Source of the DNA: Ruminococcaceae bacterium HV4-5-B5C
Lineage (GTDB): Bacteria > Bacillota > Clostridia > Oscillospirales > Acutalibacteraceae
Assembly: GCA_900184925.1 (NCBI GenBank)
Contig: FXYJ02000002.1
Span: 248,001 to 312,000, forward strand
DNA: 64,000 nucleotides
Direction: 5' to 3'
Positions 17,357 to 26,078 of this stretch are shown in pieces. Made by a program: the position numbers and the translations under genes. The notes beneath the pieces were generated by a model. That model was not told the DNA's origin, did not search any database, and was given only the letters and a program-made list of their open reading frames with translations. Position 1 is the first letter of the stretch. Every line of letters starts with the position of its first letter.

Positions 17357-17390
17357 GATAGGCTGTTGCGCCGCAACAGCCTATCCTTTT
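17357..17390 (+). terminator. Intra-operon terminator between oppA and oppB
   Basis: GATAGGCTGTTG and CAACAGCCTATC arms (12 bases each) with a tight loop, followed by CTTTT. Partial termination here would lower permease and ATPase levels relative to the binding protein. Confidence 0.75.
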
Positions 17391-17424
17391 ATAAAACGCG
17401 CCGATCTCCGAAGGAGGAGGCAAT

Positions 17425-18360
17425 TTGAAAAAGTATATTCTGAAGCGGATCGTCTATCTGGTAATCACTCTTCTTGTCATCATGACTGCGACCTTCTTCC
17501 TGATGCACAGTCTGCCGGGCACTCCGTTCGACGAAGACAAGATCAGCAAGCTGAGTGTCGCTCAGCAGCAGCAGATATACGCCGCCTATGGACTGGACCA
17601 GCCGCTGTATGTGCAGTATTTCAAATATCTCGGCAATGTTTTTCAGGGGAATTTCGGCACTTCCACGCTGTATGCCGGGCAGGCGGTGAGGAGCATTCTC
17701 GCTTCCCGCATCGTTCCGTCCGCACTGGTGGGCATTCAGGCCGTTCTGGTCGGGTTGATCATCGGCCTGATTCTGGGCGTGGTGGCCGCGTACCGGCACA
17801 ACACTCCGCTCGACTACCTGACGATGATCATTTCGGTGCTCGGAATCTCCGTTCCGAACTTCGTTGTGGCGGCATTGCTGCAATATTTTTTCGGCCTCAA
17901 ATGGGGCCTTCTTCCCGTCGCGTACTGGGAGAGCTACGCGTCTTCCATTTTGCCTTCGCTTGCGCTTTCCTTCGGGGTCATTGCGCAGATTGCACGCTTT
18001 GTGCGAACGGAAATGCTTACGGTTCTGCAGCAGGACTACATCCTGATGGCGAAGGCGAAAGGCCTCAGCCCCGTTAAGATTCTGATGCGCCATGCGCTGC
18101 GCAACTCCATGCTGCCCGTGCTTACCATTCTCGGCGCCATAACGGTGAACGTTCTGACCGGCTCCCTTGCCGTTGAAAGCATTTTCAGCGTTCCGGGCAT
18201 CGGCAGTCTGTTCGTGGATACCATTAAGGCGAACGATTACTCCACCATTCTTGGCCTTACGGTCTTCTACAGTGCGTTTTATGTGGTGGTTGTTCTCATC
18301 ATCGACATTCTCTACTGCGTGATCGACCCAAGAATTCGGCTCGCACCGGCGAAGGAGTGA
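17425..18360 (+). CDS. oppB: Oligopeptide ABC transporter permease OppB
   Basis: This 311-aa membrane protein has six helices and the DppB/OppB N-terminal segment (YILKRIVYLVITLLVIM). The binding-protein-dependent motif reads LMAKAKGLSPVKILMRHALRN around residues 205-225, which contacts the ATPases. It forms the peptide channel with OppC. TTG start at 17425 behind AAGGAGGAGG. Its stop sits 5 bases before the OppC start. Confidence 0.92.
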   Translation: MKKYILKRIVYLVITLLVIMTATFFLMHSLPGTPFDEDKISKLSVAQQQQIYAAYGLDQPLYVQYFKYLGNVFQGNFGTSTLYAGQAVRSILASRIVPSALVGIQAVLVGLIIGLILGVVAAYRHNTPLDYLTMIISVLGISVPNFVVAALLQYFFGLKWGLLPVAYWESYASSILPSLALSFGVIAQIARFVRTEMLTVLQQDYILMAKAKGLSPVKILMRHALRNSMLPVLTILGAITVNVLTGSLAVESIFSVPGIGSLFVDTIKANDYSTILGLTVFYSAFYVVVVLIIDILYCVIDPRIRLAPAKE

Positions 18361-18365
18361 TACGG

Positions 18366-19289
18366 TTGCAAAATAAGGAACTGACGAAGGACCTGTTCGT
18401 CCCATCGGAAGCCGGCGTCGTGGAGCGTGAAAAGATTTCGCGTCCGACGAGGTCCGGCTTTCAGGACGGCTGGATTCGCCTGAAACAGAATAAGGGGTCG
18501 GTCGTCGCCCTGGTAATCCTTCTCATTTTGGTGGCCCTTGCGCTTTTGGGCCCTGTGTTTTCCCAATACAACTATTACACCACGGATTACAGCGCAATCT
18601 TTCAGGCACCGAACGCGCAGCACTGGTTCGGCACCGACAAGTTCGGCCGGGACGAGTGGGCGCGTGTCTGGTACGGAACCCGTATCTCCCTGCTGATTGC
18701 TGTGGTAGCCGCGTCGCTTGACCTGCTGGTCGGCGTCACCTACGGCTCTATCTCGTCACTTCTCGGCGGCAGGGTGGACGCGGTGATGCAGCGTGTCATC
18801 GAGGTGCTCATCGGCATTCCGAACCTGATCATCGTGATTCTGCTGATGATGGTGATGCCGGCGGGAATCGGCACGCTGATTATAGCAATGTCCATCTCGG
18901 GCTGGGTCAATATGGCGCGGCTGGTGCGCGCGGAGATCCTGAAACTGAAGAACCAGGAATTTGTTCTGGCGGCGCGCCTGCTCGGAACGTCCAACCGGCA
19001 GATCATTCTGAAGCATCTGATCCCCAATACCATGGGCGTCATTGTCATCAACACGATGTTTACTATCCCCAGCGCGATTTTTACCGAGGCTTTCCTCAGC
19101 TTCATCGGGATCGGTCTGCAGGAGCCGAAGGCTTCTCTGGGCGTTTTGATCAACAGCGGTTTTCAGGTCATCAACAGCCACGCCTATCTTTTGTTCATTC
19201 CGGCGGTCGTGATCATCCTGATCATGGTGTGCTTCAGCATACTGGGTGACGGCCTGCGTGACGCATTTGATCCGCAGATGCGCATTTAG
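18366..19289 (+). CDS. oppC: Oligopeptide ABC transporter permease OppC
   Basis: This 307-aa permease has an OppC-type cytoplasmic N-terminus, one early helix, then five more. The HWFGTDKFGRDEW signature is typical of OppC/DppC, and the ATPase-contact loop reads VLAARLLGTSNRQIILKHLIPN. TTG 18366 is favoured over the overlapping GTG 18357 because AAGGAG is 8 bases upstream of TTG and touches GTG. Confidence 0.9.
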   Translation: MQNKELTKDLFVPSEAGVVEREKISRPTRSGFQDGWIRLKQNKGSVVALVILLILVALALLGPVFSQYNYYTTDYSAIFQAPNAQHWFGTDKFGRDEWARVWYGTRISLLIAVVAASLDLLVGVTYGSISSLLGGRVDAVMQRVIEVLIGIPNLIIVILLMMVMPAGIGTLIIAMSISGWVNMARLVRAEILKLKNQEFVLAARLLGTSNRQIILKHLIPNTMGVIVINTMFTIPSAIFTEAFLSFIGIGLQEPKASLGVLINSGFQVINSHAYLLFIPAVVIILIMVCFSILGDGLRDAFDPQMRI

Positions 19290-19309
19290 TGCAGAAATGG
19301 GGTCCGAAA

Positions 19310-20311
19310 ATGAGCTTATTGGAAGTCCGCAATTTATATATTAATCTGCAGACGCACGACAATGTTGTTCAGGCCGTGCGGGGCGTCAGCTTTTCACTGG
19401 AGCCGAAGGATACGCTTGCAATCGTAGGTGAATCCGGCTCGGGGAAGAGCATGACGGTAAAGGGCGTCATGAAGCTGCTGCCGAAAAGCGGCCGCATTGA
19501 CGCCGGGCAAGTGATCTTTGACGGCAGGGATATCACGAATTACAGCGACCGCCAGATGCGCGGGCTGAACGGTTCGGAGATTTCGATGATCTTTCAGGAC
19601 CCCATGACTTCCCTGAACCCGACCATGACGATCGGCAAGCAGATTATGGAAGTCCTCCGCGAGCATGAAAAGATGAGTGCACATGCGATGAAGGAACGCG
19701 CCATGGAACTGCTCGGGCTGGTCGGCATTTCCTCACCGGAAAAGCGTTTCGACCAGTACCCGCATCAGCTTTCCGGCGGCATGCGCCAGCGCGTGGTGAT
19801 TGCCATCGCTCTGGCATGCAACCCGAAGGTTCTTGTGGCCGACGAACCGACCACCGCGCTTGATGTGACGATTCAGGCACAGATCCTCGACCTGATGAAA
19901 TCGCTCCAGAGCAAGATCAACACTTCCATCATCCTGATTACCCACAACCTCGGGGTCGTTGCCAATATCGCGAACAAAGTCGCCGTGATGTACGGCGGCC
20001 AGATTGTGGAGAGCGGCACGGTGGACGAAATCTTTTACCAGACGCAGCACCCCTATACGCTGGGTCTGATTGCTTCCATTCCGAAGATCCACGACGATTC
20101 CGGTACGCTGAAAACCATTCCGGGCACGCCGCCGGACCTGATCGACCCGCCGAAGGGCTGTCCGTTTGCACCGCGCTGCGACAGGGCCATGAAGGTCTGC
20201 CACCTGTATCCGCCGACGTACACGCAGATCAGTGACACCCACTGCTCGGCCTGCTGGCTGCAGCACCCTTATGCGCAACAGGCTGCCGGAGAGGAGGGAC
20301 ATCATGAGTGA
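19310..20311 (+). CDS. oppD: Oligopeptide ABC transporter ATPase OppD
   Basis: This 333-aa ATPase has Walker [10 protein letters not shown]-loop [10 protein letters not shown], signature LSGGMRQR, Walker [13 protein letters not shown] and switch His in LITHNLG. The C-terminal oligopeptide extension ([15 protein letters not shown]) carries the cysteines seen in this subfamily. ATG 19310, after GGGG, is preferred over GTG 19289. Its end overlaps the oppF start by eight bases. Confidence 0.92.
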   Translation: MSLLEVRNLYINLQTHDNVVQAVRGVSFSLEPKDTLAIVGESGSGKSMTVKGVMKLLPKSGRIDAGQVIFDGRDITNYSDRQMRGLNGSEISMIFQDPMTSLNPTMTIGKQIMEVLREHEKMSAHAMKERAMELLGLVGISSPEKRFDQYPHQLSGGMRQRVVIAIALACNPKVLVADEPTTALDVTIQAQILDLMKSLQSKINTSIILITHNLGVVANIANKVAVMYGGQIVESGTVDEIFYQTQHPYTLGLIASIPKIHDDSGTLKTIPGTPPDLIDPPKGCPFAPRCDRAMKVCHLYPPTYTQISDTHCSACWLQHPYAQQAAGEEGHHE

Positions 20312-21272
20312 AGTCCTGCTGGAAATCAAAAACCTGAAGAAATACTTTGAAGTCGGGAAGAACCAGACGCTGAAAGCGGTGGATGATGTTTCTTTCCAGA
20401 TCTATAAAGGGGAGACGCTTGGTCTTGTCGGCGAGTCCGGCTGCGGAAAATCGACGCTCGGCAGAACCATTATGCGGCTGTACCACCCTACCTCGGGCGA
20501 AGTGCTTTACAACGGCAAGACCATCAGCGGGCATCTTTCGCGGGGTGAAGAAAAAGAATGCTGCCGTAAAATGCAGATGATCTTTCAGGACCCGTATATG
20601 TCGCTTGACCCGCGCATGAAGGTCGTGGACATTGTTGCGGAAGGGCTGGACTCCCAGAACACGGCGCTGAGCCGCAGTGAGAGGGAGGAGCAGGTGGTAA
20701 AGCTGCTGGAAATGGTCGGCCTTCAGAAGGAGCACGTCGGCCGGTTTCCCCATGAGTTTTCCGGCGGTCAGCGGCAGAGGATCGGCATTGCGCGCGCGCT
20801 CGCCATCAACCCGGAATTCATTGTAGCGGACGAACCGATCTCCGCGCTTGATGTTTCGATTCAGGCACAGGTGGTCAACCTGCTGAAAAAACTGCAGGAT
20901 GAATTCAGCCTGACCTACCTGTTTATCGCGCATGATATTTCCATGGTAAAATACATCAGCAACCGCATCGGGGTGATGTATCTGGGAAGTCTCGTCGAGC
21001 TGACGTCCAGCCAGACGATGTTCGACAACCCCCTGCACCCCTACACGCAGGCGCTGCTTTCCGCAATTCCGCTTCCGGACCCGAAAGCGGAGAAAAAGCG
21101 CAGCCGCGTGGTTCTGGAGGGAACGGTGCCGAGCCCCGTGAACATCCCGGACGGATGCAAATTCTGCTCGCGCTGCCGGTATGCGACGGACGAGTGCAGA
21201 AAAACCACTCCAAATTTCCACGAGGTCGAGGAAGGGCACTGGGTTGCCTGCCACCGGTACAAGAAACCGTAA
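20304..21272 (+). CDS. oppF: Oligopeptide ABC transporter ATPase OppF
   Basis: This 322-aa ATPase partners OppD: Walker A GESGCGKS, FQDPYMSLDPRM, signature FSGGQRQR, Walker B FIVADEPISALD and FIAHDIS, followed by a cysteine-containing C-terminal extension (CKFCSRCRYATDEC). ATG 20304 is preceded by GAGGAGGG. It is the last gene of the transporter and is convergent with the RpiR regulator after only 10 bases, with no obvious terminator between. Confidence 0.92.
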   Translation: MSEVLLEIKNLKKYFEVGKNQTLKAVDDVSFQIYKGETLGLVGESGCGKSTLGRTIMRLYHPTSGEVLYNGKTISGHLSRGEEKECCRKMQMIFQDPYMSLDPRMKVVDIVAEGLDSQNTALSRSEREEQVVKLLEMVGLQKEHVGRFPHEFSGGQRQRIGIARALAINPEFIVADEPISALDVSIQAQVVNLLKKLQDEFSLTYLFIAHDISMVKYISNRIGVMYLGSLVELTSSQTMFDNPLHPYTQALLSAIPLPDPKAEKKRSRVVLEGTVPSPVNIPDGCKFCSRCRYATDECRKTTPNFHEVEEGHWVACHRYKKP

Positions 21273-21282
21273 GGGAGAACAG

Positions 21283-22167
21283 TTACTCCTTTTGGCTGGA
21301 ACCCGATTCGTTGATGAAGTGGATTACCTCATGGGCAGACGAAACCAACCGGTCGTAATCTTCCCCCATTTCCAGCACGACCCCGGAAGCGATCAGGTTG
21401 ACCAGCTCAATCGGCAGGGAATAGGAGTTGTAAAACACCCGGGTAGACGTATTGCAGAAGTAGTTTTCGCTGTTCGGCGTTACGACGGGGGAGTTCCGGT
21501 CGTCCGTAATGGCGGTGATATTTGCACCGCGGTACTCCGCAAACTGGACGATGCTGCGCATCGCCGCATAGTAGCGGGGGAAGGAAATGGCGATGACGTG
21601 GTCGCCCGGGCGCAGTTTGATCAGGTTGGCCTGCACGTTGTCCATGTCTTCCGGGCGGACGGCAATGGCGTTCGGAATCAGCGGGGAGAGGCGGCGGTAA
21701 AAATAGTCGGCTACGACTGCGGACACACCCTGCCCGCAGATCAGCACGGTCTTTGCCTGTAAAATCAGGCGCGAGGTTTTTAAAATCTTTTCTTTCTGCA
21801 GCGTGTCGTAGAAAGCCGCGCTCTGCGTGCGGGCGCCGTCCAGAATCTGCTGCATGACGCCCTCTCTGTCCGCCCGCTCTGCGCTGGGGAGATCCAGAGA
21901 AAAATAGCTGGTTTCCAGAAAGTTTTTCACCAGGCGCTCCGTGTGGACGCGGAATGCCTGTTTCAGTTCCACAAAGTTCTGGAACCCGAGCCGCTTGCAC
22001 ATGCGAAGAATCGTCACTTCCGAAACGCGGGTGTTCCTGCTCAGTTCACTGAGAGAGACATAGCAAACCCCTTCGGGATTGGACAGCAGCATGTTCAGAA
22101 TTTCTTTCTGCTTTTTTGTGAGATTGTGGTAGTTCTTATTGATGCTTTGAAAAGAATCATCCTGCAT
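21283..22167 (-). CDS. RpiR/MurR-family transcriptional regulator
   Basis: This 294-aa protein has an N-terminal helix-turn-helix (SLSELSRNTRVSEVTILRMCKRLGF, about 38-62) and a SIS domain (about 125-270, with CGQGVSAVVADYF) that usually senses a phosphosugar. Its position between opp and three peptidase genes, divergent from the isoaspartyl dipeptidase, suggests control of this peptide locus. A MurR-like amino-sugar or muropeptide ligand is possible. Confidence 0.85.
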   Translation of the reverse strand: MQDDSFQSINKNYHNLTKKQKEILNMLLSNPEGVCYVSLSELSRNTRVSEVTILRMCKRLGFQNFVELKQAFRVHTERLVKNFLETSYFSLDLPSAERADREGVMQQILDGARTQSAAFYDTLQKEKILKTSRLILQAKTVLICGQGVSAVVADYFYRRLSPLIPNAIAVRPEDMDNVQANLIKLRPGDHVIAISFPRYYAAMRSIVQFAEYRGANITAITDDRNSPVVTPNSENYFCNTSTRVFYNSYSLPIELVNLIASGVVLEMGEDYDRLVSSAHEVIHFINESGSSQKE

Positions 22168-22311
22168 GGCACAGCCCGCTTTCTCTTGTCATTGTAGTTT
22201 TATTATACCGTAAATCAATGGAAAAGGAGAGGCCTGCAAAGTTTTTTCAGTTGCTTCAACAACAAGGCATAACGAAAGCCGCATTTTTCTGTGCGACAGT
22301 CTGGAGTATTC

Positions 22312-23439
22312 ATGTTACTAATTAAAAATGTTCGAATTAACCTGGAGAATCCGAGGGAAGTGTCGGACGTATTTATTGCCGGAGGGAAAATAGAAGCGAT
22401 TGGCCGGAAGCTAGACCCGACGCTTCCGAACCTTGAGATTATCGAGGGCGACGGGAGAACCGCCGTCCCCGGTTACATCGACCGGCATGTTCATATTACC
22501 GGGGGAGGCGGCGAAAGCGGGTTCGCAAGCCGCGTCCCTGAAATCCATCTGTCGGACTGCATCCGCGGCGGCGTAACGACTCTGGTGGGGCTGCTCGGAA
22601 CGGATTCCGTTACCCGCAGCGTCGAGAATCTGGTGGCTAAGACAAAGGCGCTGAACAGCGAAGGGCTCACTGCCTTTTGTCTGACGGGAGCCTATGATTA
22701 CCCGTCCCCGACCCTGACGGGTTCCGTAAAAAAAGACATTGCTTTTGTCGATGAGATCATCGGCGTCAAGATCGCGATTGCGGACCACCGCTCCTCCAAC
22801 ATGTCGAAGAGCGACCTGATCCGGCTGGCTTCGGAGGCGCGCGTGGGAGGAATTCTTTCCGGGAAACCGGGATTCGTCCACCTGCACGTGGGAAGCGGAA
22901 AACGCGGGCTCGGCCTCCTGTTTGACATTCTTGAGACGGAAGACATCCCGATCCGGACGTTTCACCCCACGCATGTGGGCAGGGTCTTCAGCGACGCCGT
23001 CCGGTTTGCAAACATGGGCGGCTACATCGATTTCACAGCGGATGAAGATGCCGGAGAAACGGCGCGCACGCTGACGAAAGCCTTTGAACAGGCGCCCGCC
23101 GACCGGATTACGCTCAGCACGGACTCCAACGGGAGCATGCCGGAGTGGAATGAGCGGGAAGAAATCGTCGGAATGGGTGTGGGAAGCATTTCAACCCTGC
23201 ATCAGGCGGTAAAGTCGCTCGTCAGGGAATGCGGGGTTCCGCTTCTGCAGGCTGTCCGCCCCGTAACGGAAACGGCGGCGGAAGCCCTCGGTCTCGCGGG
23301 GCGCAAGGGACGTCTTGCCGTGGGGTACGACGCCGACCTGAACCTGCTCGATGACCGGCTGAACCTCAGCACCGTGATCGCGGGTGGAACGGTTATGATG
23401 GAAAATGAACGAGTCTTGAAAAAAGGCATGTTTGAGTAA
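22312..23439 (+). CDS. iadA: Isoaspartyl (beta-aspartyl) dipeptidase
   Basis: This 375-aa amidohydrolase removes N-terminal beta-linked aspartate from isoaspartyl dipeptides. Metal-site features of IadA are present: H59/H61 in RHVHITGGGGE, the carbamylated-lysine region VKIAIADH, FVHLHVG, TFHPTHV and catalytic Asp in STDSNG. ATG 22312 has GGAG close upstream and is preferred over GTG 22291. It starts a three-gene peptidase operon (gaps 24 and 27 bases) divergent from the RpiR gene. Confidence 0.9.
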   Translation: MLLIKNVRINLENPREVSDVFIAGGKIEAIGRKLDPTLPNLEIIEGDGRTAVPGYIDRHVHITGGGGESGFASRVPEIHLSDCIRGGVTTLVGLLGTDSVTRSVENLVAKTKALNSEGLTAFCLTGAYDYPSPTLTGSVKKDIAFVDEIIGVKIAIADHRSSNMSKSDLIRLASEARVGGILSGKPGFVHLHVGSGKRGLGLLFDILETEDIPIRTFHPTHVGRVFSDAVRFANMGGYIDFTADEDAGETARTLTKAFEQAPADRITLSTDSNGSMPEWNEREEIVGMGVGSISTLHQAVKSLVRECGVPLLQAVRPVTETAAEALGLAGRKGRLAVGYDADLNLLDDRLNLSTVIAGGTVMMENERVLKKGMFE

Positions 23440-23463
23440 CAAATTGAAAGGGAGAAAACTGTT

Positions 23464-24540
23464 TTGGATCAGGAAAACATGATACGGCTGATTCGGGAGG
23501 TCTCCAATGCAAACGGAGCCTCCGGATTTGAAGATGAGGTTCTCGAGGTCATCCGGAAGTACGGCGCGGGCCTCGGGGAGTTCTCGGAGGATTCGCTGCG
23601 GAACCTGTACCTCAGGCGCTCGGGAAACCGCGGCGACCGTCCGGTCGTTCAGCTCGACGCCCACACGGACGAAGTTTCTTTTATGGTTCAGGCTGTGAAG
23701 CCGAACGGCACGCTGGCGTTTATCACGCTCGGCGGCTGGGTGCCCAACAACATTCCGGCACACCGTGTGCGCGTGCGGAATGCGGACGGCGAGTATCTGC
23801 CGGGAGTGATTGCAAGCAAGCCCCCTCATTTCATGAGTGAGGCGGAGCGCAAAGCGCCGGCCGAGGTCTCCAACATGGTGATTGATGTGGGTGCAACTTC
23901 CCGGGAAGAAGCAATCCGGGACTTCAAAATCCGAATCGGGGAGCCGGTCGTGCCCGACGTCGAATTTGAATCGATCGAAAACCGGGGACTCATGATCGGA
24001 AAGGCTTTCGACTGCCGTCTGGGCTGTGCCTCCATCCTCGGAACGCTGCAGGCGTTGCAGCAGAAGGAGTTGGACGTCGACGTCGTCGCGGGTTTTGCCG
24101 TGCAGGAAGAAGTCGGGACGCGCGGAGCGCTTGTCACAAGCCGCACCATCCGCCCGGACATTGCCATCGTCTTCGAGGGCTGCCCTGCCGACGATACGTT
24201 TACCGAAGAATACATGACGCAGACGGCGATCCGCAAAGGGCCCATGCTGCGCCATATCGATGCGCGCATGATTACGAACCCGCGGTACCAGAGATATGTT
24301 CTGGACCTCGGAAAGAAGCTCGGAATCCCCGTGCAGGAATCGGTTCGAACGGGAGGCTCCACCAACGGCGCGCCCATTCATCTCTCCAACGCCGGCGTAC
24401 CGGTCGTCGTGATGGGACTTCCGGTCCGTTATATCCATACGCACTATGGCATTGCCGCGCTTTCGGATGTTGAGAACGCCGTCAGGCTCGCGGCTGCGGT
24501 GATTGAATCGCTGAACGCCGACGTAATCCGCTCGTTCTGA
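23464..24540 (+). CDS. M42-family metallo-aminopeptidase
   Basis: This 358-aa protein matches the M42 glutamyl-aminopeptidase/FrvX pattern: zinc ligand H in QLDAHTDEVSFMV, bridging D in AFDCRLGC, catalytic pair EE in QEEVGTRGA, and the final zinc His in THYGIAALSDVEN. It forms large cytoplasmic shells that trim peptides from the N-terminus. TTG start at 23464 follows AAAGGGAG. It lies between two other peptidase genes and would process peptides brought in by Opp. Confidence 0.88.
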   Translation: MDQENMIRLIREVSNANGASGFEDEVLEVIRKYGAGLGEFSEDSLRNLYLRRSGNRGDRPVVQLDAHTDEVSFMVQAVKPNGTLAFITLGGWVPNNIPAHRVRVRNADGEYLPGVIASKPPHFMSEAERKAPAEVSNMVIDVGATSREEAIRDFKIRIGEPVVPDVEFESIENRGLMIGKAFDCRLGCASILGTLQALQQKELDVDVVAGFAVQEEVGTRGALVTSRTIRPDIAIVFEGCPADDTFTEEYMTQTAIRKGPMLRHIDARMITNPRYQRYVLDLGKKLGIPVQESVRTGGSTNGAPIHLSNAGVPVVVMGLPVRYIHTHYGIAALSDVENAVRLAAAVIESLNADVIRSF

Positions 24541-24567
24541 AACAGGGAGCTGAAGGAGTCGAAACAG

Positions 24568-25971
24568 ATGGATCAGAAAAAAATTGAAGCTTATTTTGAA
24601 GAGCACCGCGAAGAGATGCTGCGCGACATTTCGGAGCTGGTGCGCATTCCGAGCGAGAAGGGCGAAGCGAAGCCCGGCATGCCGTTTGGGGAAATGCCCG
24701 CAAAAGCGCTGGATGCCGGAGCGAAGCTGGCGGAGAAGCTGGGATTTTCCGTCCGGGATTATGACCATTACGCCGTAGCGGTGAACCTGAACGACTGCCC
24801 CAGACAGCTGGACATTCTGGCGCACCTTGATGTCGTTCCCGCCGGGAACGGCTGGACGGTTACGAAGCCGTTCGAGCCGCTGGTTCAGGACGGAAAGCTG
24901 TACGGAAGAGGAACTGCCGACGACAAGGGCCCCGCGGTTGCCGCGCTGTATGCCATGCGGGCCGTGCGGGATCTTCAGGTTCCGCTGACGAAAAACGCGC
25001 GTCTGGTTCTCGGCAGCGACGAGGAATGCGGCAGCGCCGACATGAAGCATTATTACTCGCTGGAGCAGGAAGCGCCCATGACCTTTTCTCCCGATGCCGA
25101 CTTCCCCGTGGTCAATATTGAAAAAGGGCGGTACAGCACCTGCGTGAGAGCGTCGTGGGCCGAGGACGTGAGGCTGCCCCGCATCCTTTCTGTTTCCGGG
25201 GGCGTCAAAAGCAATGTGGTTCCGGATACCGCTCAGGCCGTTCTGGAAGGCCTGCCTGTTTCGGAGCTCTCCGTGTATGCCGCGGAGGCTGAGGCCAGAA
25301 CGGGAATCCGGTTCCTTCTCCGGGAAGAGAATGGCCGGGTTGTTCTGGAAGCGCACGGAACCTGTGCCCACGCCTCTGCACCGGGAGAGGGCAACAACGC
25401 CGTTACGGGGCTGATCGATCTGCTTTGCGGCATCCCGTTTGCGGATTCCGAGGGGTTCCGCAGCCTTTGCGCCGTTAAGAAGCTTTTCCCGCACGGCGAC
25501 TGGAAGGGGACAGCGGCCGGTGTAGCGATGAAAGATGAAATTTCCGGTGAACTGACTATGAGCCTGAACCTGTTCGAATACCGCTCCGATGGGTTAAAGG
25601 GCTATTTCGACGGGCGGACGCCGGTTTCCGCTACGGACCGGAACCTCAGGGACGTTTTCTGCGCATTTGCAAGGTCTCTGGGACTTGCGCCGGATGACGA
25701 AGGCGTTTCCCCGGCCCACCACGTCCCCGAAGACACACCGTTTGTGCGAACCCTGCTGAAGTGCTATGAACAGTACTCCGGCCAAAAGGGAAAGTGCCTC
25801 GCGATCGGCGGGGGCACCTACGCCCATCACCTGAAAAACGGAGTCGGGTTCGGATGTTGTCTGCCCGGGACGGACAACCACATGCACGGAGCGGACGAGT
25901 ACGCGGTCATCGACGAACTGCTTTTGGGCGCCAAAATTTTTACGCAGGTCATTATTGACCTCTGCTCCTGA
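24568..25971 (+). CDS. M20-family dipeptidase (PepV-like)
   Basis: This 467-aa protein has the PepV/M20A layout: ILAHLDVVPAG (zinc His and Asp), YGRGTADDKGP (bridging Asp), GSDEECGSADMKHY (catalytic and metal Glu), a lid domain at residues about 190-350 and the final zinc His before MHGADE. It splits dipeptides in the cytoplasm. It ends the peptidase operon. A long open frame on the opposite strand here is a codon-bias shadow. Confidence 0.88.
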   Translation: MDQKKIEAYFEEHREEMLRDISELVRIPSEKGEAKPGMPFGEMPAKALDAGAKLAEKLGFSVRDYDHYAVAVNLNDCPRQLDILAHLDVVPAGNGWTVTKPFEPLVQDGKLYGRGTADDKGPAVAALYAMRAVRDLQVPLTKNARLVLGSDEECGSADMKHYYSLEQEAPMTFSPDADFPVVNIEKGRYSTCVRASWAEDVRLPRILSVSGGVKSNVVPDTAQAVLEGLPVSELSVYAAEAEARTGIRFLLREENGRVVLEAHGTCAHASAPGEGNNAVTGLIDLLCGIPFADSEGFRSLCAVKKLFPHGDWKGTAAGVAMKDEISGELTMSLNLFEYRSDGLKGYFDGRTPVSATDRNLRDVFCAFARSLGLAPDDEGVSPAHHVPEDTPFVRTLLKCYEQYSGQKGKCLAIGGGTYAHHLKNGVGFGCCLPGTDNHMHGADEYAVIDELLLGAKIFTQVIIDLCS

Positions 25972-26030
25972 GGCCTTTGACGGCTGATCTTCGGATTCTG
26001 CTGCGGCCAATTCACCGCCGCCGACAAAAA

Positions 26031-26066
26031 AGGGCCGCGAAACAGAAATGTTTCGCGGCCCTTTTG
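26031..26066. terminator. Bidirectional terminator between convergent operons
   Basis: AGGGCCGCGAAAC (26031-26043) and GTTTCGCGGCCCT (26050-26062) arms, with TTTT on the plus side and an A-run before the stem that serves the minus strand. The stem belongs to the same CGCGAA terminator type seen at 32371 and 56101. Confidence 0.85.
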
Positions 26067-26078
26067 TTCTGCCTGTTA

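Noticed and set aside
23191..25494. 767-codon open frame on the minus strand
   Set aside because: It lies opposite the M42 and M20 genes, has no ribosome site or recognisable domain and is rich in Arg/His/Gln, the usual codon-bias shadow of GC-rich genes.
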